The position numbers and the translations under genes are program-made. A model generated the notes under the pieces. That model made no database searches. It worked only from the letters and a program-made list of their open reading frames with translations, and was not told the DNA's origin. 64,000 nucleotides of DNA from Sanguibacter gelidistatuariae (GTDB lineage: Bacteria > Actinomycetota > Actinomycetes > Actinomycetales > Cellulomonadaceae): the NCBI RefSeq assembly GCF_900096585.1, contig NZ_FMYH01000001.1:372001-436000 (forward strand). The letters are read 5' to 3'. Below, one piece after another: positions 53,344-62,808 of this stretch. Each line of letters begins with the position of its first letter. Positions within the stretch are counted from its first letter, which is position 1.

Positions 53344-53402
53344 GTAGGTGCGCGAATTCCGCCCCATTGCGGCCAAGAGTGGGGCGGAAATCGGACACCT
53401 AC
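53344..53402. repeat. Hairpin element with interrupted arms
   Basis: GTAGGTG...TTCCGCCCCA (53344-53366) pairs with 53380-53402 with an internal loop of three to four mismatches and a 13-nt apical loop. The layout resembles the other palindromic elements (outer stem, internal loop, inner stem). It is followed to about 53475 by degenerate GGGCGAGG-type repeats. No gene is seen between 53130 and 53544. Confidence 0.6.
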
Positions 53403-53494
53403 CGTTGGACCGGGCGGGGGCGGACCGGGCGAGGCTGGGCCGGGCGAGGACCGGACCAGGCGAGGCCGGGCCGTCCCCCGCCAGGAACGAAAAA

Positions 53495-53522
53495 ACGGCC
53501 CCTCTCTTGCGAGAGGGGCCGT
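53495..53522 (-). terminator. Terminator of tRNA-Ala
   Basis: ACGGCCCCTCTC (53495-53506) with exact complement (53511-53522) and a TTGC loop; on the minus strand the stem is followed by six T residues. It lies 23 bp past the tRNA-Ala 3' end. Confidence 0.9.
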
Positions 53523-53527
53523 CTGAC

Positions 53528-53553
53528 GTGGAGCCAATCTGATGTGGAGCCAA
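53528..53553. repeat. Duplicated tRNA-Ala 3' end
   Basis: GTGGAGCCAA occurs at 53528-53537 and, as the end of the tRNA gene, at 53544-53553 (16-bp period). Partial copies of tRNA 3' ends can be traces of integrase attachment sites; no integrase gene is near. Confidence 0.5.
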
Positions 53554-53617
53554 GGGGACTCGAACCCCTAACCCCCTGCTTGCAAAGCAGGTGCGCTACC
53601 AATTGCGCCATGGCCCC
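53545..53617 (-). tRNA. tRNA-Ala (anticodon TGC)
   Basis: A 73-nt cloverleaf: acceptor GGGGCCA/TGGCTCC, anticodon arm CCTGC-TTTGCAA-GCAGG and T-arm GGGGTTCGAGTCCCC. CCA is not encoded. It lies next to tRNA-Ile, as is usual near actinobacterial gyrA. Confidence 0.95.
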
Positions 53618-53654
53618 GCACACGCCGCAGCGTGCTTCATGCCGGAACCTCGAG

Positions 53655-53774
53655 TTACTCGAAGGTGTCCGTGACCTCAGACCACAGGTCTCGTTCGGCG
53701 TTGTCCTCGGACAGCTTGCGCCATACCGCGTAACCGGCGCCAGCAACCACCAGTACAAACAACAGCTTCTTCAT
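53655..53774 (-). CDS. DLW-39 family small protein
   Basis: A 39-aa protein too short for usual ORF lists: MKKLLFVLVVAGAGYAVWRK is one membrane helix, then SEDNAERDLWSEVTD with the diagnostic DLW. NCBI families name this actinobacterial group DLW-39; its length is exactly 39. It sits between tRNA-Ala and tRNA-Ile, the usual place. AAGGGGGAA precedes the ATG. Function unknown. Confidence 0.9.
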   Translation of the reverse strand: MKKLLFVLVVAGAGYAVWRKLSEDNAERDLWSEVTDTFE

Positions 53775-53802
53775 ACGTTCCCCCTTGAGTGGGATCCGGC
53801 AG

Positions 53803-53876
53803 TGGGCCTTGGAGGACTTGAACCTCCGACCTCTTCGTTATCAGCGAAGCGCTCTAACCGCCTGAGCTAAAGGCCC
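53803..53876 (-). tRNA. tRNA-Ile (anticodon GAT)
   Basis: A 74-nt cloverleaf: acceptor GGGCCTT/AAGGCCC, D-arm AGCTCAGGCGGTTAGAGC, anticodon arm CTTCG-CTGATAA-CGAAG and T-arm GGAGGTTCAAGTCCTCC. CCA is not encoded. Confidence 0.95.
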
Positions 53877-54004
53877 ATGCTCATGCCTTTGGTCCGAGGA
53901 CTTCAGGCTTGTGCAGCGCTTGACCTTACCCCACAGAACGACCCATGCTCAAACCGAGAACACGGTGCACATCCCGCAAGCCAACATCTGACGCTTGAGT
54001 GATC

Positions 54005-54826
54005 TTACTCGTCGGTGAGCGTGAGATGAACCCCGCCCACCAGCGCAGCGACCACGTTGTAGAGAAATGCTGCGATTGTCGACAGCGCTGTGAGAAGCAC
54101 CACATCGACGATCGCGATCATCGTCGACAACGACACGACTCGCTTGAGCTCGACGTACTGGAGGATGTTGACCTTGGTCTCCTCCCCGAGGATGTCCACG
54201 ATCATGTCGTTGACCTCCGTGAATACATGCAGACCGTCCAGGACGAGCCAGAAGACGACCGACGCCACGACGATCATGATGCCGATCGCGATCGACAGCA
54301 GGAACGACAGCTTCATGACAGACCACGGGTCCAGCCGCGACACCGCCAGCCGCACCCGCCGCGGGCCGGTCGGGACCTTCTTCTGCGTCGGGGGAGCCGC
54401 AGGAGCCTTCTCCGGCACGACGGCGTGGGGCGCCTTGGCCTCACGGGCGCCCGGAACAGCAGCGTCCACAGGCGGGCGCACAGACTCCGTCGCCGCGGGC
54501 TTGGAGGCGCCCGACGCCGTCACGCTGGCCGGCTTCACGCTGGCCGGCTTCACGCTCGCAGGCTTCACGCTCGATGGCTTCACTGTCGCAGGCTTCACTG
54601 TCGCAGGCTTCACTGTCGCAGGCTTCACTGTCGCAGGCTTCACGCTCGCCGGCCTCCCTGTCGCGGGCTTGATCGCCTCTGCCCCGGTCGTGTCTGCCCC
54701 GGTCGCCGGGGTGTGGACCTCGGCCGCTTCCGGACCAGGCACCGGCGGCATGCTCGTGGCCTTCGTCGTTGACGACTTCCCTGGACCGGTAGCGGTCACA
54801 GGCTGTCCGGCGGTGTCACGGCTCAT
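54005..54826 (-). CDS. DUF3566 membrane protein with VKPAT repeat region
   Basis: A 273-aa protein. The N-terminal 150 residues are disordered and contain about nine pentapeptide repeats ([10 protein letters not shown]), then a basic stretch and the C-terminal DUF3566 domain with two helices ([24 protein letters not shown] and [21 protein letters not shown]). DUF3566 proteins follow gyrA throughout actinobacteria; the function is not established. ATG overlaps the gyrA stop (ATGA), so it is co-translated with gyrase. Confidence 0.9.
   Translation of the reverse strand: MSRDTAGQPVTATGPGKSSTTKATSMPPVPGPEAAEVHTPATGADTTGAEAIKPATGRPASVKPATVKPATVKPATVKPATVKPSSVKPASVKPASVKPASVTASGASKPAATESVRPPVDAAVPGAREAKAPHAVVPEKAPAAPPTQKKVPTGPRRVRLAVSRLDPWSVMKLSFLLSIAIGIMIVVASVVFWLVLDGLHVFTEVNDMIVDILGEETKVNILQYVELKRVVSLSTMIAIVDVVLLTALSTIAAFLYNVVAALVGGVHLTLTDE
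54531..54665. repeat. 15-bp tandem repeat encoding VKPAT/S units
   Basis: Nine units starting at 54531, 54546, 54561, 54576, 54591, 54606, 54621, 54636 and 54651, mostly GGCTTCACTGTCGCA or GGCTTCACGCTCGCA. The central four are nearly identical, suggesting recent expansion by slippage. Confidence 0.9.
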
Positions 54827-57513
54827 TCGTTCTCCTCGGATTCTGCGCCTGCCTCGATGGCGATCCCTGAGTCGTCGGTCTGCTCAGGGGTCTCACCCTG
54901 CGCCGAGCCGTCGGTCGTGACGGTCTCGAGCTCAGCGGTGTCGGCCTCGGCGGCCTCCTCGATGTCGGTGTCGTCACCGAGGTTGCGTTCCACGTTACGC
55001 GCCACCGCGATGATGCGATCGTTCTTGTCCGGCTTCGCGAAGGTCACTCCTTGGGTGTTGCGACCCGTGAGGTGGACCTCCTTGACCGCGGACCGCACGA
55101 TCTTGCCACGCTCCATGATCACGAGCACCTCGTCGTCCTCGTCGGTGATCAGCGCACCGACCAGGTCGCCACGGGCCTCGACCAGGTTGGCGACCTTGAT
55201 CCCGAGACCGCCACGTCCCTGGACGCGGTACTCGTCGATATTCGTCCGCTTGGCGAACCCGCCCTCGGTGACCACAAAGAGGTTCGCGCCCTCGTGGACC
55301 ACGTCCATGGCGAGCAGCTCGTCGCCGTCACGGAACTTCATACCCGTCACGCCCGACGTCGCGCGGCCCAGCGGGCGCATCGCCTCGTCGCTCGCGGTGA
55401 ACCGGATCGACTGCCCCTTGCGGGAGACGAGGATGAGGTCGTCGGTCGAGTCGACCAACCGGGCCGCCACGAGCTCGTCGGCGGTCCCTTCCTCATCCTG
55501 ACGCAGGTTGATCGCGATGACGCCACCGCTACGGTTGGAGTCGTACTCACTCAGGCGGGTCTTCTTGACCAGGCCGCGGCGAGTGGCGAGGACGAGGTAC
55601 TCGGCCGCGTCATAGTCGCGCATGTCGAGGACCTGGGCGATCTTCTCACCCGGCAGGAAGGCCAGCAGGTTCGCCACGTGCTGACCCTTGGCATCGCGCC
55701 CACCCTCGGGCAGCTCGTAGGCCTTGGACCGGTACACCCGACCCAGGTTGGTGAAGAAGAGCAGCCAGTGGTGGGTCGTGGTGACGAAGAAGTGGTCGAC
55801 GATGTCGTCCTCGCGCAGCTGAGCCCCGCGCACGCCCTTGCCGCCGCGCTTCTGCGCCCGGTAGTTGTCGCTGCGTGTGCGCTTGACGTAACCGCCGCGG
55901 GTGATCGTCACGACGACCTCTTCCTCGGCGATGAGGTCCTCCATGGAGACCTCCCCGGCGAAGGGCAGGATCGTCGTGCGGCGCTCGTCGCCGTACTTGG
56001 CGACGATCTCACCGAGCTCGTTCGAGACGATGTCTCGCTGGAGCTGCGTGTCAGCCAAGATCTCCTCGTACCCGGCGATCTCCCGCGAGAGCTTGTCGTG
56101 CTGGTCGATGATCTCCTGGCGCTGCAGCGCAGCCAGACGGCGTAGCTGCATGTTGAGGATCGCGTTGGCCTGGAGCTCGTCGATCGCGAGCAGGTCCATG
56201 AGCCCGGCGCGGGCGCCGTCGGCGTCGGGGGAGCGACGGATGAGGGCGATGACCTCGTCGAGGGCGTCGAGGGCCTTGAGGTAGCCACGGTAGATGTGGA
56301 TGCTCGCCTCAGCCTCGCGCAGCAGGTAGGCCGTGCGACGCACGACGACCTCGAGCTGGTGCACGGTCCAGTGCCGGACGAACGCGTCGATGCTCAGCGT
56401 GCGCGGCACGCCGTCGACCAGGGCGAGCATGTTCGCCCCGAAGTTCTCCTGCAGCTGGGTGTGCTTGTAGAGGTTGTTGAGCACGACTTTGGCGACGGCG
56501 TCGCGCTTGAGCACGACGACGAGGCGCTGGCCGGTGCGGCCGGAGGTCTCGTCCCGGATGTCGGCGATCCCCTGGACGCGCCCGTCCTTGACCAGCTCGG
56601 CGATCTTCAACGCGAGGGTGTCCGGGTTGACCTGGTAGGGCAGCTCGGTGACGACGAGGCAGATCCGGTTCTGGATCTCCTCGACGTTGACGATCGCACG
56701 CATCGTGATCGAGCCGCGGCCCGTGCGATAGGCGTCCTCGATCCCACGGTGACCCAGGATGGTTGCTCCGGTCGGGAAGTCCGGTCCCTTGATCCGGAGC
56801 AGGAGAGCCTCGAGCAGCTCCTCGCGGGAGGCATCGGGATTGTCGAGGTACCACTGCACGCCCTCGGCGACCTCACGGAGGTTCTGCGGCGGGATGTTCG
56901 TCGCCATGCCGACGGCGATCCCCGACGACCCGTTGACAAGCAGGTTCGGGAAGCGCGCGGGCAGGACCGAGGGCTCCTGCGTGCGGCCGTCGTAGTTGTC
57001 CTGGAAGTTGACAGTGTCCTTGTCGATGTCCCGGACCATCTCCATGGCGATCGGAGCCATCCGGCACTCGGTGTACCGCGGTGCGGCCGCGGGGTCGTTG
57101 CCGGGGGAACCGAAGTTCCCCTGGCCGGCCACGAGCGGGTAGCGCAGCGACCAGTCCTGGACCAGGCGCACCATGGCGTCGTAGATCGCCGTGTCACCGT
57201 GTGGGTGGAACTTCCCCATCACGTCGCCGACGACGCGGCTGCACTTGGAGAAGGCGCGGTCGGGGCGGTAGCCGCCGTCGTACATCGCGTAGATCACGCG
57301 ACGGTGGACCGGCTTGAGACCGTCGCGGACGTCGGGCAGCGCGCGCCCGACGATGACGGACATCGCGTAGTCGAGGTAGGAGCGCTGCATCTCGAGCTGC
57401 AGGTCGACCCGCTCGATCCGGCCGTGCTCGATCACCTCGCCGGCACCGTTGTGCACGGGCGCCTGGGTCGGCACGATCGCATCGCTTGCTTCAGGGTTCT
57501 GGTCGTCAGTCAC
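54823..57513 (-). CDS. gyrA: DNA gyrase subunit A
   Basis: An 896-aa gyrase A subunit that cleaves and rejoins DNA. The catalytic tyrosine is Y147 in [11 protein letters not shown]. The quinolone-determining region reads [10 protein letters not shown], with T108 and D112 at the E. coli S83 and D87 positions. The C-terminal beta-pinwheel contains the GyrA box [10 protein letters not shown]. The start is a GTG at 57513 with GAGG upstream. The acidic C-terminal tail ends ESEENE. It lies 78 bp after gyrB. Confidence 0.97.
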   Translation of the reverse strand: MTDDQNPEASDAIVPTQAPVHNGAGEVIEHGRIERVDLQLEMQRSYLDYAMSVIVGRALPDVRDGLKPVHRRVIYAMYDGGYRPDRAFSKCSRVVGDVMGKFHPHGDTAIYDAMVRLVQDWSLRYPLVAGQGNFGSPGNDPAAAPRYTECRMAPIAMEMVRDIDKDTVNFQDNYDGRTQEPSVLPARFPNLLVNGSSGIAVGMATNIPPQNLREVAEGVQWYLDNPDASREELLEALLLRIKGPDFPTGATILGHRGIEDAYRTGRGSITMRAIVNVEEIQNRICLVVTELPYQVNPDTLALKIAELVKDGRVQGIADIRDETSGRTGQRLVVVLKRDAVAKVVLNNLYKHTQLQENFGANMLALVDGVPRTLSIDAFVRHWTVHQLEVVVRRTAYLLREAEASIHIYRGYLKALDALDEVIALIRRSPDADGARAGLMDLLAIDELQANAILNMQLRRLAALQRQEIIDQHDKLSREIAGYEEILADTQLQRDIVSNELGEIVAKYGDERRTTILPFAGEVSMEDLIAEEEVVVTITRGGYVKRTRSDNYRAQKRGGKGVRGAQLREDDIVDHFFVTTTHHWLLFFTNLGRVYRSKAYELPEGGRDAKGQHVANLLAFLPGEKIAQVLDMRDYDAAEYLVLATRRGLVKKTRLSEYDSNRSGGVIAINLRQDEEGTADELVAARLVDSTDDLILVSRKGQSIRFTASDEAMRPLGRATSGVTGMKFRDGDELLAMDVVHEGANLFVVTEGGFAKRTNIDEYRVQGRGGLGIKVANLVEARGDLVGALITDEDDEVLVIMERGKIVRSAVKEVHLTGRNTQGVTFAKPDKNDRIIAVARNVERNLGDDTDIEEAAEADTAELETVTTDGSAQGETPEQTDDSGIAIEAGAESEENE

Positions 57514-57591
57514 GGTAAGCCTCGTTCTCTTCCGGCGCGTCCGCCGTCATGGTCCTGGGATCTTCGGTGGCGGGGCCCGCCCGCCTGTTCC

Positions 57592-59649
57592 CTAGATGTC
57601 CAGGAACCGCACGTCCTTGGCGTTGCGCTGGATGAAGTTGCGTCGGGACTCCACGTCTTCTCCCATGAGGACGGAGAAGATCTCGTCTGCGGCCGCTGCG
57701 TCGTCCAGGGTGACCTGCAGCAGCGTGCGGTGCTCGGGGTCCATGGTGGTGTCCCAGAGCTCGGAGTAGTCCATCTCGCCCAGACCCTTGTAGCGCTGGA
57801 TCCCGTTGTCCTTGGGCAGCCGCTTGCCGGATGCCAGCCCGGCCGCGATGAACTCGTCCCGCTCGCGATCGGAGTAGACGTAGTCGTGCTCGGAGTTGGA
57901 CCACTTGATGCGGTACAGCGGCGGCTGGGCGAGGTACACCATGCCGTGCTCGATGAGCGGTCGCATGTACCGGAACAGCAGTGTCAGCAGCAGGGTGCAG
58001 ATGTGCTGGCCGTCGACGTCGGCGTCGGCCATCAGAACGATCTTGTGATAGCGGAGCTTGGCGATGTCGAAGTCTTCGCCGATCCCAGTGCCGAACGCCG
58101 TGATCAGCGCCTGGACCTCCTGATTGCCCAGGGCCTTGTCCAGACGGGCGCGTTCGACGTTGAGGATCTTGCCTCGGATCGGCAGGATCGCCTGGGTGCG
58201 GGGGTTGCGCCCGCGGACCGCGGACCCACCGGCCGAGTCGCCCTCGACGATGTAGACCTCGCACTCCTCGGGCCGGTTCGACTGGCAGTCGCGCAGCTTG
58301 CCCGGCATCCCCCCCGATTCCAGCAGGCCTTTGCGCCGGGTCGCCTCGCGTGCCTTGCGGGCGGCCATCCGGGCCTGGGATGCCTGGATGGACTTACGGA
58401 TGATGTCCTTGGCCTCGTTCGGGTGCGACCCGAGCCAGTCGCCGAGCTGTTCGTTGACGACGGACTGGACGAAGGTCTTCGCCTCGGTGTTGCCCAGCTT
58501 GGTCTTCGTCTGTCCCTCGAACTGCGGCTCGCCGAGCTTGATCGAGATGACGGCGGTCAGCCCCTCGCGGATGTCGTCTCCGGTGAGGTTGTCCTCCTTC
58601 TCCTTGATCAGGCCCTTGGCGCGGGCGTACCGGTTGACCAGGGAGGTCATCGCGGCACGGAAGCCCTCTTCGTGCGTGCCGCCCTCGGTCGTGGAGATGG
58701 TGTTCGCGTAGGTGTGCACGGATTCGGAGTACGCGTTGGTCCACTGCATGGCCACCTCGAGCGAGATTCGCTTCTCGGTGTCCTCGGACTCAAAGGCGAT
58801 GATCTCGGGGTGGACGACCTCGACGCGCTTGGCGGAGTTGAGGTGGTGGACGTAGTCGAGCAGGCCGTTGGCGTAGTCGTAGACCACGATGCGCGGCTTG
58901 CCGGCGGAGTTCTCGTCCTCCGCGCCGGACTCGCCGGTCACCTCGTCCTCGGTGTCCGACTGCTCGGGGCGTTCGTCCGTGAGCGTGATCCGCAGGCCCT
59001 TGTTGAGGAAGGCCATCTGCTGGAGCCGGGCGCGCAGCGTCTCGAAGTCGTAGTGTGTGGTCTCGAAGATCGTCGCGTCGGCCCAGAACGTCTGGGTGGT
59101 CCCGGTCTCGGTGGTCGGTTCGCCCTGGCGTAGGGTGCCGACCGGCTTGCCGCCGTCGGCGAAGGACTGGTACCAGGTGAAGCCCTCGCGCTTGACCACG
59201 GTCTCTACCCGGGAGGACAGGGCGTTGACGACGGAGATACCCACGCCGTGCAGCCCACCGGAGACCGCGTAGCCGCTGCCGCCGAACTTTCCGCCAGCGT
59301 GCAGGATCGTCATGACGACCTCGACCGTGGGGCGTCCCTCGGTCGGGTGGATGGCGACCGGGATCCCACGACCGTTGTCGACGACGCGCACGCCGCCGTC
59401 GGCCAGGAGTGTGATCTCGATGTGGTCACAGTGCCCGGCGAGGGCTTCATCCACAGAGTTGTCCACAACTTCGTAGACAAGGTGGTGGAGTCCGCGTTCG
59501 CCGGTGGACCCGATGTACATCCCCGGTCGCTTGCGAACAGCTTCCAGGCCTTCGAGGACGGTGATGTCGCTGGCGTCGTAACTTCCGTCGCTCGCCCCGA
59601 GGGATGATGCCTTAGGCTCGGAATCGGCGGCGTTGTTGAGTTCTGCCAC
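57592..59649 (-). CDS. gyrB: DNA gyrase subunit B
   Basis: A 685-aa ATPase subunit of gyrase. GHKL ATP site: [42 protein letters not shown]; the TOPRIM domain has [10 protein letters not shown] and [11 protein letters not shown]; the C-terminus shows RYKGLGEM. An acidic insertion ([20 protein letters not shown], about 240-260) is typical for actinobacteria. GTG at 59649 ([11 protein letters not shown]) with AGGAG upstream is chosen; an in-frame ATG at 59697 would add 16 residues with no ribosome site. Confidence 0.97.
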   Translation of the reverse strand: MAELNNAADSEPKASSLGASDGSYDASDITVLEGLEAVRKRPGMYIGSTGERGLHHLVYEVVDNSVDEALAGHCDHIEITLLADGGVRVVDNGRGIPVAIHPTEGRPTVEVVMTILHAGGKFGGSGYAVSGGLHGVGISVVNALSSRVETVVKREGFTWYQSFADGGKPVGTLRQGEPTTETGTTQTFWADATIFETTHYDFETLRARLQQMAFLNKGLRITLTDERPEQSDTEDEVTGESGAEDENSAGKPRIVVYDYANGLLDYVHHLNSAKRVEVVHPEIIAFESEDTEKRISLEVAMQWTNAYSESVHTYANTISTTEGGTHEEGFRAAMTSLVNRYARAKGLIKEKEDNLTGDDIREGLTAVISIKLGEPQFEGQTKTKLGNTEAKTFVQSVVNEQLGDWLGSHPNEAKDIIRKSIQASQARMAARKAREATRRKGLLESGGMPGKLRDCQSNRPEECEVYIVEGDSAGGSAVRGRNPRTQAILPIRGKILNVERARLDKALGNQEVQALITAFGTGIGEDFDIAKLRYHKIVLMADADVDGQHICTLLLTLLFRYMRPLIEHGMVYLAQPPLYRIKWSNSEHDYVYSDRERDEFIAAGLASGKRLPKDNGIQRYKGLGEMDYSELWDTTMDPEHRTLLQVTLDDAAAADEIFSVLMGEDVESRRNFIQRNAKDVRFLDI

Positions 59650-59895
59650 GGCTGGTGGTGCTCCTAGTCCTCCTGCAGCGCGGTTCGACCAGCGCACGGG
59701 GGCAAAACAGGGTTCCCCGTGGAGGCTGGCTGGGCGCTGCTCATTTTCCGACTGCGGTCAGCGATCGGAATGACTAGGTAAGTCTACCGGAAACTACCGG
59801 AAACACTGGGATTTACACGAGATTTCCACAGGGCAGCCCCCAACGACGCGTGGGGTGGCGCACCAAGGATTTCCGGCGACCAACGCGCGCCTCGA
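59650..59895. other. gyrB leader and upstream region
   Basis: 246 bp between dciA and gyrB. It holds the gyrB ribosome site and a 10-bp tandem repeat CTACCGGAAA at 59784-59793 and 59794-59803. TTCCACAGG at 59823 resembles half a DnaA box. No gene seen. Confidence 0.5.
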
Positions 59896-60516
59896 TCACC
59901 CGAAGGTGTCCCGCGCACCGCGGCCCTTGACGGACCGGAATCCGCGTCCGAATCCCGGCCCTACCGGACCCAGAACAGTGATGTCCTGGACCACGTCGGG
60001 ACCGACCTCCTGCTCCATGAGCTCAAGGAGCCGCGGGATCAGCAGACGGACCTGCGTGGCCCATGCGGTCGAGGAAGCGCGAACCACGAGGGCGTTGTTC
60101 TCGAAGGTCTCGGGCTCGCAGTGGTCGGCGATGTCGTCACCGACCACCTCCCGCCAGCGCCCGATCACCCCGCCCACAGAGACCTCCTGGACCCACCCGC
60201 GCTGCTGAAGCAGCGCGGCGAGGGTCTCCGCGAAGAGCTTCGGGTCGCGGCCGTCCTTGCCGGGCCCGCTGCGTGGCTGCTCCGCGAGGATCCGACGACG
60301 CTGCTTGCCGGGGTAGAGCCCCTTGGCCTTGGCGGCCGCGCGGGCCCGGTTGAGGGCCTCCCGCGCGACGTCGCCGGGCGGCTTGAGGTCGATGATCTCA
60401 CTGACCGGCGTGCCGTCCTCGATCCTGCGCCGGTTGTCGATCGCGGCCTGGGCCGGGTCGGTGATCGCCGCGGTCACGTCCGGTTCCTCCGCGGGTCCCT
60501 TGGTCTCACGCGGCAC
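59896..60516 (-). CDS. DUF721/DciA-like protein
   Basis: A 206-aa protein. A C-terminal DUF721 domain (about 110-190; [58 protein letters not shown]) is related to DciA, which loads the replicative helicase DnaB. The N-terminal half is basic and Ala-rich. GTG at 60516 lies 6 nt after GGGAGG and is preferred to the GTG at 60531; it overlaps the end of recF by 11 bp. The place between recF and gyrB is conserved in actinobacteria. Confidence 0.88.
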   Translation of the reverse strand: MPRETKGPAEEPDVTAAITDPAQAAIDNRRRIEDGTPVSEIIDLKPPGDVAREALNRARAAAKAKGLYPGKQRRRILAEQPRSGPGKDGRDPKLFAETLAALLQQRGWVQEVSVGGVIGRWREVVGDDIADHCEPETFENNALVVRASSTAWATQVRLLIPRLLELMEQEVGPDVVQDITVLGPVGPGFGRGFRSVKGRGARDTFG

Positions 60517-61756
60517 GGGTGACCTCCCCACCCGCGACGTCGAGACGGATACCGACGAGCAGGTCGGGGATGTCTTGGGCGACGGCCGCGGTGATGATGA
60601 CCTGCCCGGCGCCGGCGACCAGCTCGGCGAGGCGGCCGCGGCGCCGGGTGTCGAGCTCGGCGAAGACGTCGTCGAGGATGAGCACCGGCTCGGTGTCCGG
60701 GCCGGACTCGGCGAACCAGAACGATTCGGGCCCGTCAGCAGTCTCGGGTCCGTCGGTCAGCAACCGGTAGGAGGCGAGGCGCAGCGCGAGGGCGAAGGAC
60801 CAGGACTCGCCGTGGCTCGCATATCCCTTGGCCGGCAGCCCCCCGAGCGTGAGCACGAGGTCGTCTCGGTGGGGGCCGACGAGACAGACCCCGCGCTCGA
60901 TCTCCTTGCTCCGCAACGCCGTCATCGCCTCAAGGAGCTGGAGCTCGATCTGCGCTGCGGACGGGAATGGCCTGCCGCCCGCGTGCCCGGCCTCCTGTCC
61001 GACACCGGCCGCCCCGGCCTGCGCTGCGGCGTCGGTCCCGGCCAGCGCGGCCGCGAGCGAGGACTTGTAGTCGATCTCGGCATGTCCCTGTCCGGCGCTG
61101 ACCTGCTCGTAGGCGGTGGCCACGTGCGGGCGCAGGGCTGCGACGAGCTCGGTGCGCAGCGCGATGATCTGGGCACCGACCTCGGCCAGCTTGGCGTCCC
61201 AGACGTCGAGGGTGCGCAGGTCGGCCGACGCGGCGGACCTGCGGGCGGCTCCAGCGGTCTTGAGCAAGGCACCCCGCTGACGCAGGATGCGGTCGTAGTC
61301 GGAGAAGACCCCCGCCATCCGGGGGACGAGCAGGACCGACAGCTCGTCGAGGTAGCGACGTCGAGCGTCGGGGTCGCCCTTGACCAGCACGAGGTCCTCG
61401 GGGGCGAAGAGCACGGTGCGGGCGATCCCGAGGATGTCGCGCGCACGGGGGACTGGCGACCGGTTGAGCCGCGCGCGGTTCGCCTTGCCCTGGGTGATCT
61501 CCACCTCGATCACGCTGGCGCGGTCGCCCCGGACGATCCTGGACCGCACGACGGCCCGTGAGGCGCCGGAGCGGATGAGGGCGACGTCGGCCGCGACCCG
61601 GTGGCTGCCGAGGGTGGCGACGTACCCGATCGCCTCGACGAGGTTGGTCTTTCCCTGGCCGTTCGGTCCGACCAGGGTGTTGATCCCCGGCTCGAGCTCG
61701 ACGTCGACCTGGGTGTAGGAGCGGAAGTCGAGGAGTGAGAGGTGGGAGACATACAT
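60506..61756 (-). CDS. recF: DNA replication and repair protein RecF
   Basis: A 416-aa SMC-like ATPase that helps load RecA at gaps with RecO and RecR. Walker [15 protein letters not shown] near residue 30, the signature [19 protein letters not shown], and Walker [13 protein letters not shown]. It starts [14 protein letters not shown], the typical beginning. Upstream lies a parS-like site, then gnd. Confidence 0.96.
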   Translation of the reverse strand: MYVSHLSLLDFRSYTQVDVELEPGINTLVGPNGQGKTNLVEAIGYVATLGSHRVAADVALIRSGASRAVVRSRIVRGDRASVIEVEITQGKANRARLNRSPVPRARDILGIARTVLFAPEDLVLVKGDPDARRRYLDELSVLLVPRMAGVFSDYDRILRQRGALLKTAGAARRSAASADLRTLDVWDAKLAEVGAQIIALRTELVAALRPHVATAYEQVSAGQGHAEIDYKSSLAAALAGTDAAAQAGAAGVGQEAGHAGGRPFPSAAQIELQLLEAMTALRSKEIERGVCLVGPHRDDLVLTLGGLPAKGYASHGESWSFALALRLASYRLLTDGPETADGPESFWFAESGPDTEPVLILDDVFAELDTRRRGRLAELVAGAGQVIITAAVAQDIPDLLVGIRLDVAGGEVTRAA

Positions 61757-61806
61757 CAGAGCATCAGTCTCTCAGGAGAATCGTGGGGGAGCTGCCCGAC
61801 CAAGGG

Positions 61807-61822
61807 TGTTTCACGTGGAACG
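61807..61822. promoter_or_regulatory. Candidate parS site between recF and gnd
   Basis: GTTTCACGTGGAAC (61808-61821) differs by one base from the parS core GTTTCACGTGAAAC bound by ParB. It is intergenic and within a few kilobases of the expected oriC, where actinobacterial parS sites cluster. Confidence 0.7.
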
Positions 61823-61845
61823 GTGCAGATCGGCGGCAGGGGCCT

Positions 61846-62745
61846 TCACGAGGGTCCGGATCCGGCGTCGCGCACGGCATGGCCACCGAACTGGTGACGC
61901 AGTGCGGCCACCGCCTTCATCGCGGGAGACGCGCCCTGGCGGGAGGAGAAGCGGGCGAAGAGTGCGGCCGAGATGACCGGCAGCGGGACTGCCGCGTCGA
62001 TAGCCTCGTCGACGGTCCACCGGCCCTCGCCGGAGTCCTCGACCCAGTCGCTGATCTCGGACAGCTCGGGATCTTCCTCGAGCGCCTTGACGAGCAGGTC
62101 CAGCAACCAGGACCGGATGACGGTCCCGCGGGTCCATGCCTTGAGGGTCCCCGGGACGTCGGTCACGATGTCCTTGGCCTCGAGCAGCTCAAAGCCTTCG
62201 GCATAGGCCTGCATGAGGCCGTACTCGATGCCGTTGTGGACCATCTTCGCGTAGTGACCCGCGCCCACGGCGCCGGCGTGGACAAAGCCCTCCTCGCGAG
62301 GACCGTCCGGGCGCAGCGCATCGAAGATCGGCATCGCCCGCGCAACGAGCTCAGGGTCGCCGCCGACCATGAGGCCATAGCCGTTCTCGAGGCCCCAGAC
62401 ACCACCCGAGACGCCAGCGTCCAGGTAGCCGATGCCGGTCTCGGCCAGCGCGGCCGCCCGGGGAGCGTCCTGGACGTAGTGCGAGTTCCCGCCGTCGATC
62501 ACGGTATCCCCGGCAACCAACAGCGACCCGAGCTCGGTGACGACTGCGTTCGTGACGTCGCCCGCGGGCACCATGACCCAGACGAAACGCTCACCTGCGG
62601 GCAGTCCGGCGACGAGTTCCTCGAGTGAGGGCACGTCGGTGAGCTCAGGGTCCCGGTCGAAGCCGATGACCTCGATGTCATGCGCCCGAAGCCTGGTGCG
62701 CATGTTCGCGCCCATCTTGCCGAGTCCAACGAGACCTACGCGCAT
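61846..62745 (-). CDS. gnd: 6-phosphogluconate dehydrogenase, decarboxylating
   Basis: Oxidises 6-phosphogluconate to ribulose-5-phosphate with NAD(P)H. At 299 aa it belongs to the short (GntZ/YqeC-like) type, not the 470-aa type. NAD-binding GLVGLGKMGANM at the start, DGGNSHY, SGGVWGLENGYGLMVGG and the substrate/catalytic region KMVHNGIEYGLMQAYAEGF. Its position between dnaN and recF is the standard actinobacterial arrangement. Confidence 0.95.
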   Translation of the reverse strand: MRVGLVGLGKMGANMRTRLRAHDIEVIGFDRDPELTDVPSLEELVAGLPAGERFVWVMVPAGDVTNAVVTELGSLLVAGDTVIDGGNSHYVQDAPRAAALAETGIGYLDAGVSGGVWGLENGYGLMVGGDPELVARAMPIFDALRPDGPREEGFVHAGAVGAGHYAKMVHNGIEYGLMQAYAEGFELLEAKDIVTDVPGTLKAWTRGTVIRSWLLDLLVKALEEDPELSEISDWVEDSGEGRWTVDEAIDAAVPLPVISAALFARFSSRQGASPAMKAVAALRHQFGGHAVRDAGSGPS

Positions 62746-62808
62746 GGGACATGCCTCCTGGGTGCGGAAAGACCGGGCTCATCGAGATGCCGACGAGTGC
62801 GGGTGGGG

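Noticed and set aside
59440-59480. DnaA-box-like TTGTCCACA and ATCCACA inside gyrB
   Set aside because: They encode the invariant [12 protein letters not shown]-site residues of GyrB, so codon constraint explains them.
59650-59697. Longer GyrB start at ATG 59697
   Set aside because: The extra 16 residues have no ribosome site and are not like GyrB N-termini; GTG 59649 has AGGAG upstream.
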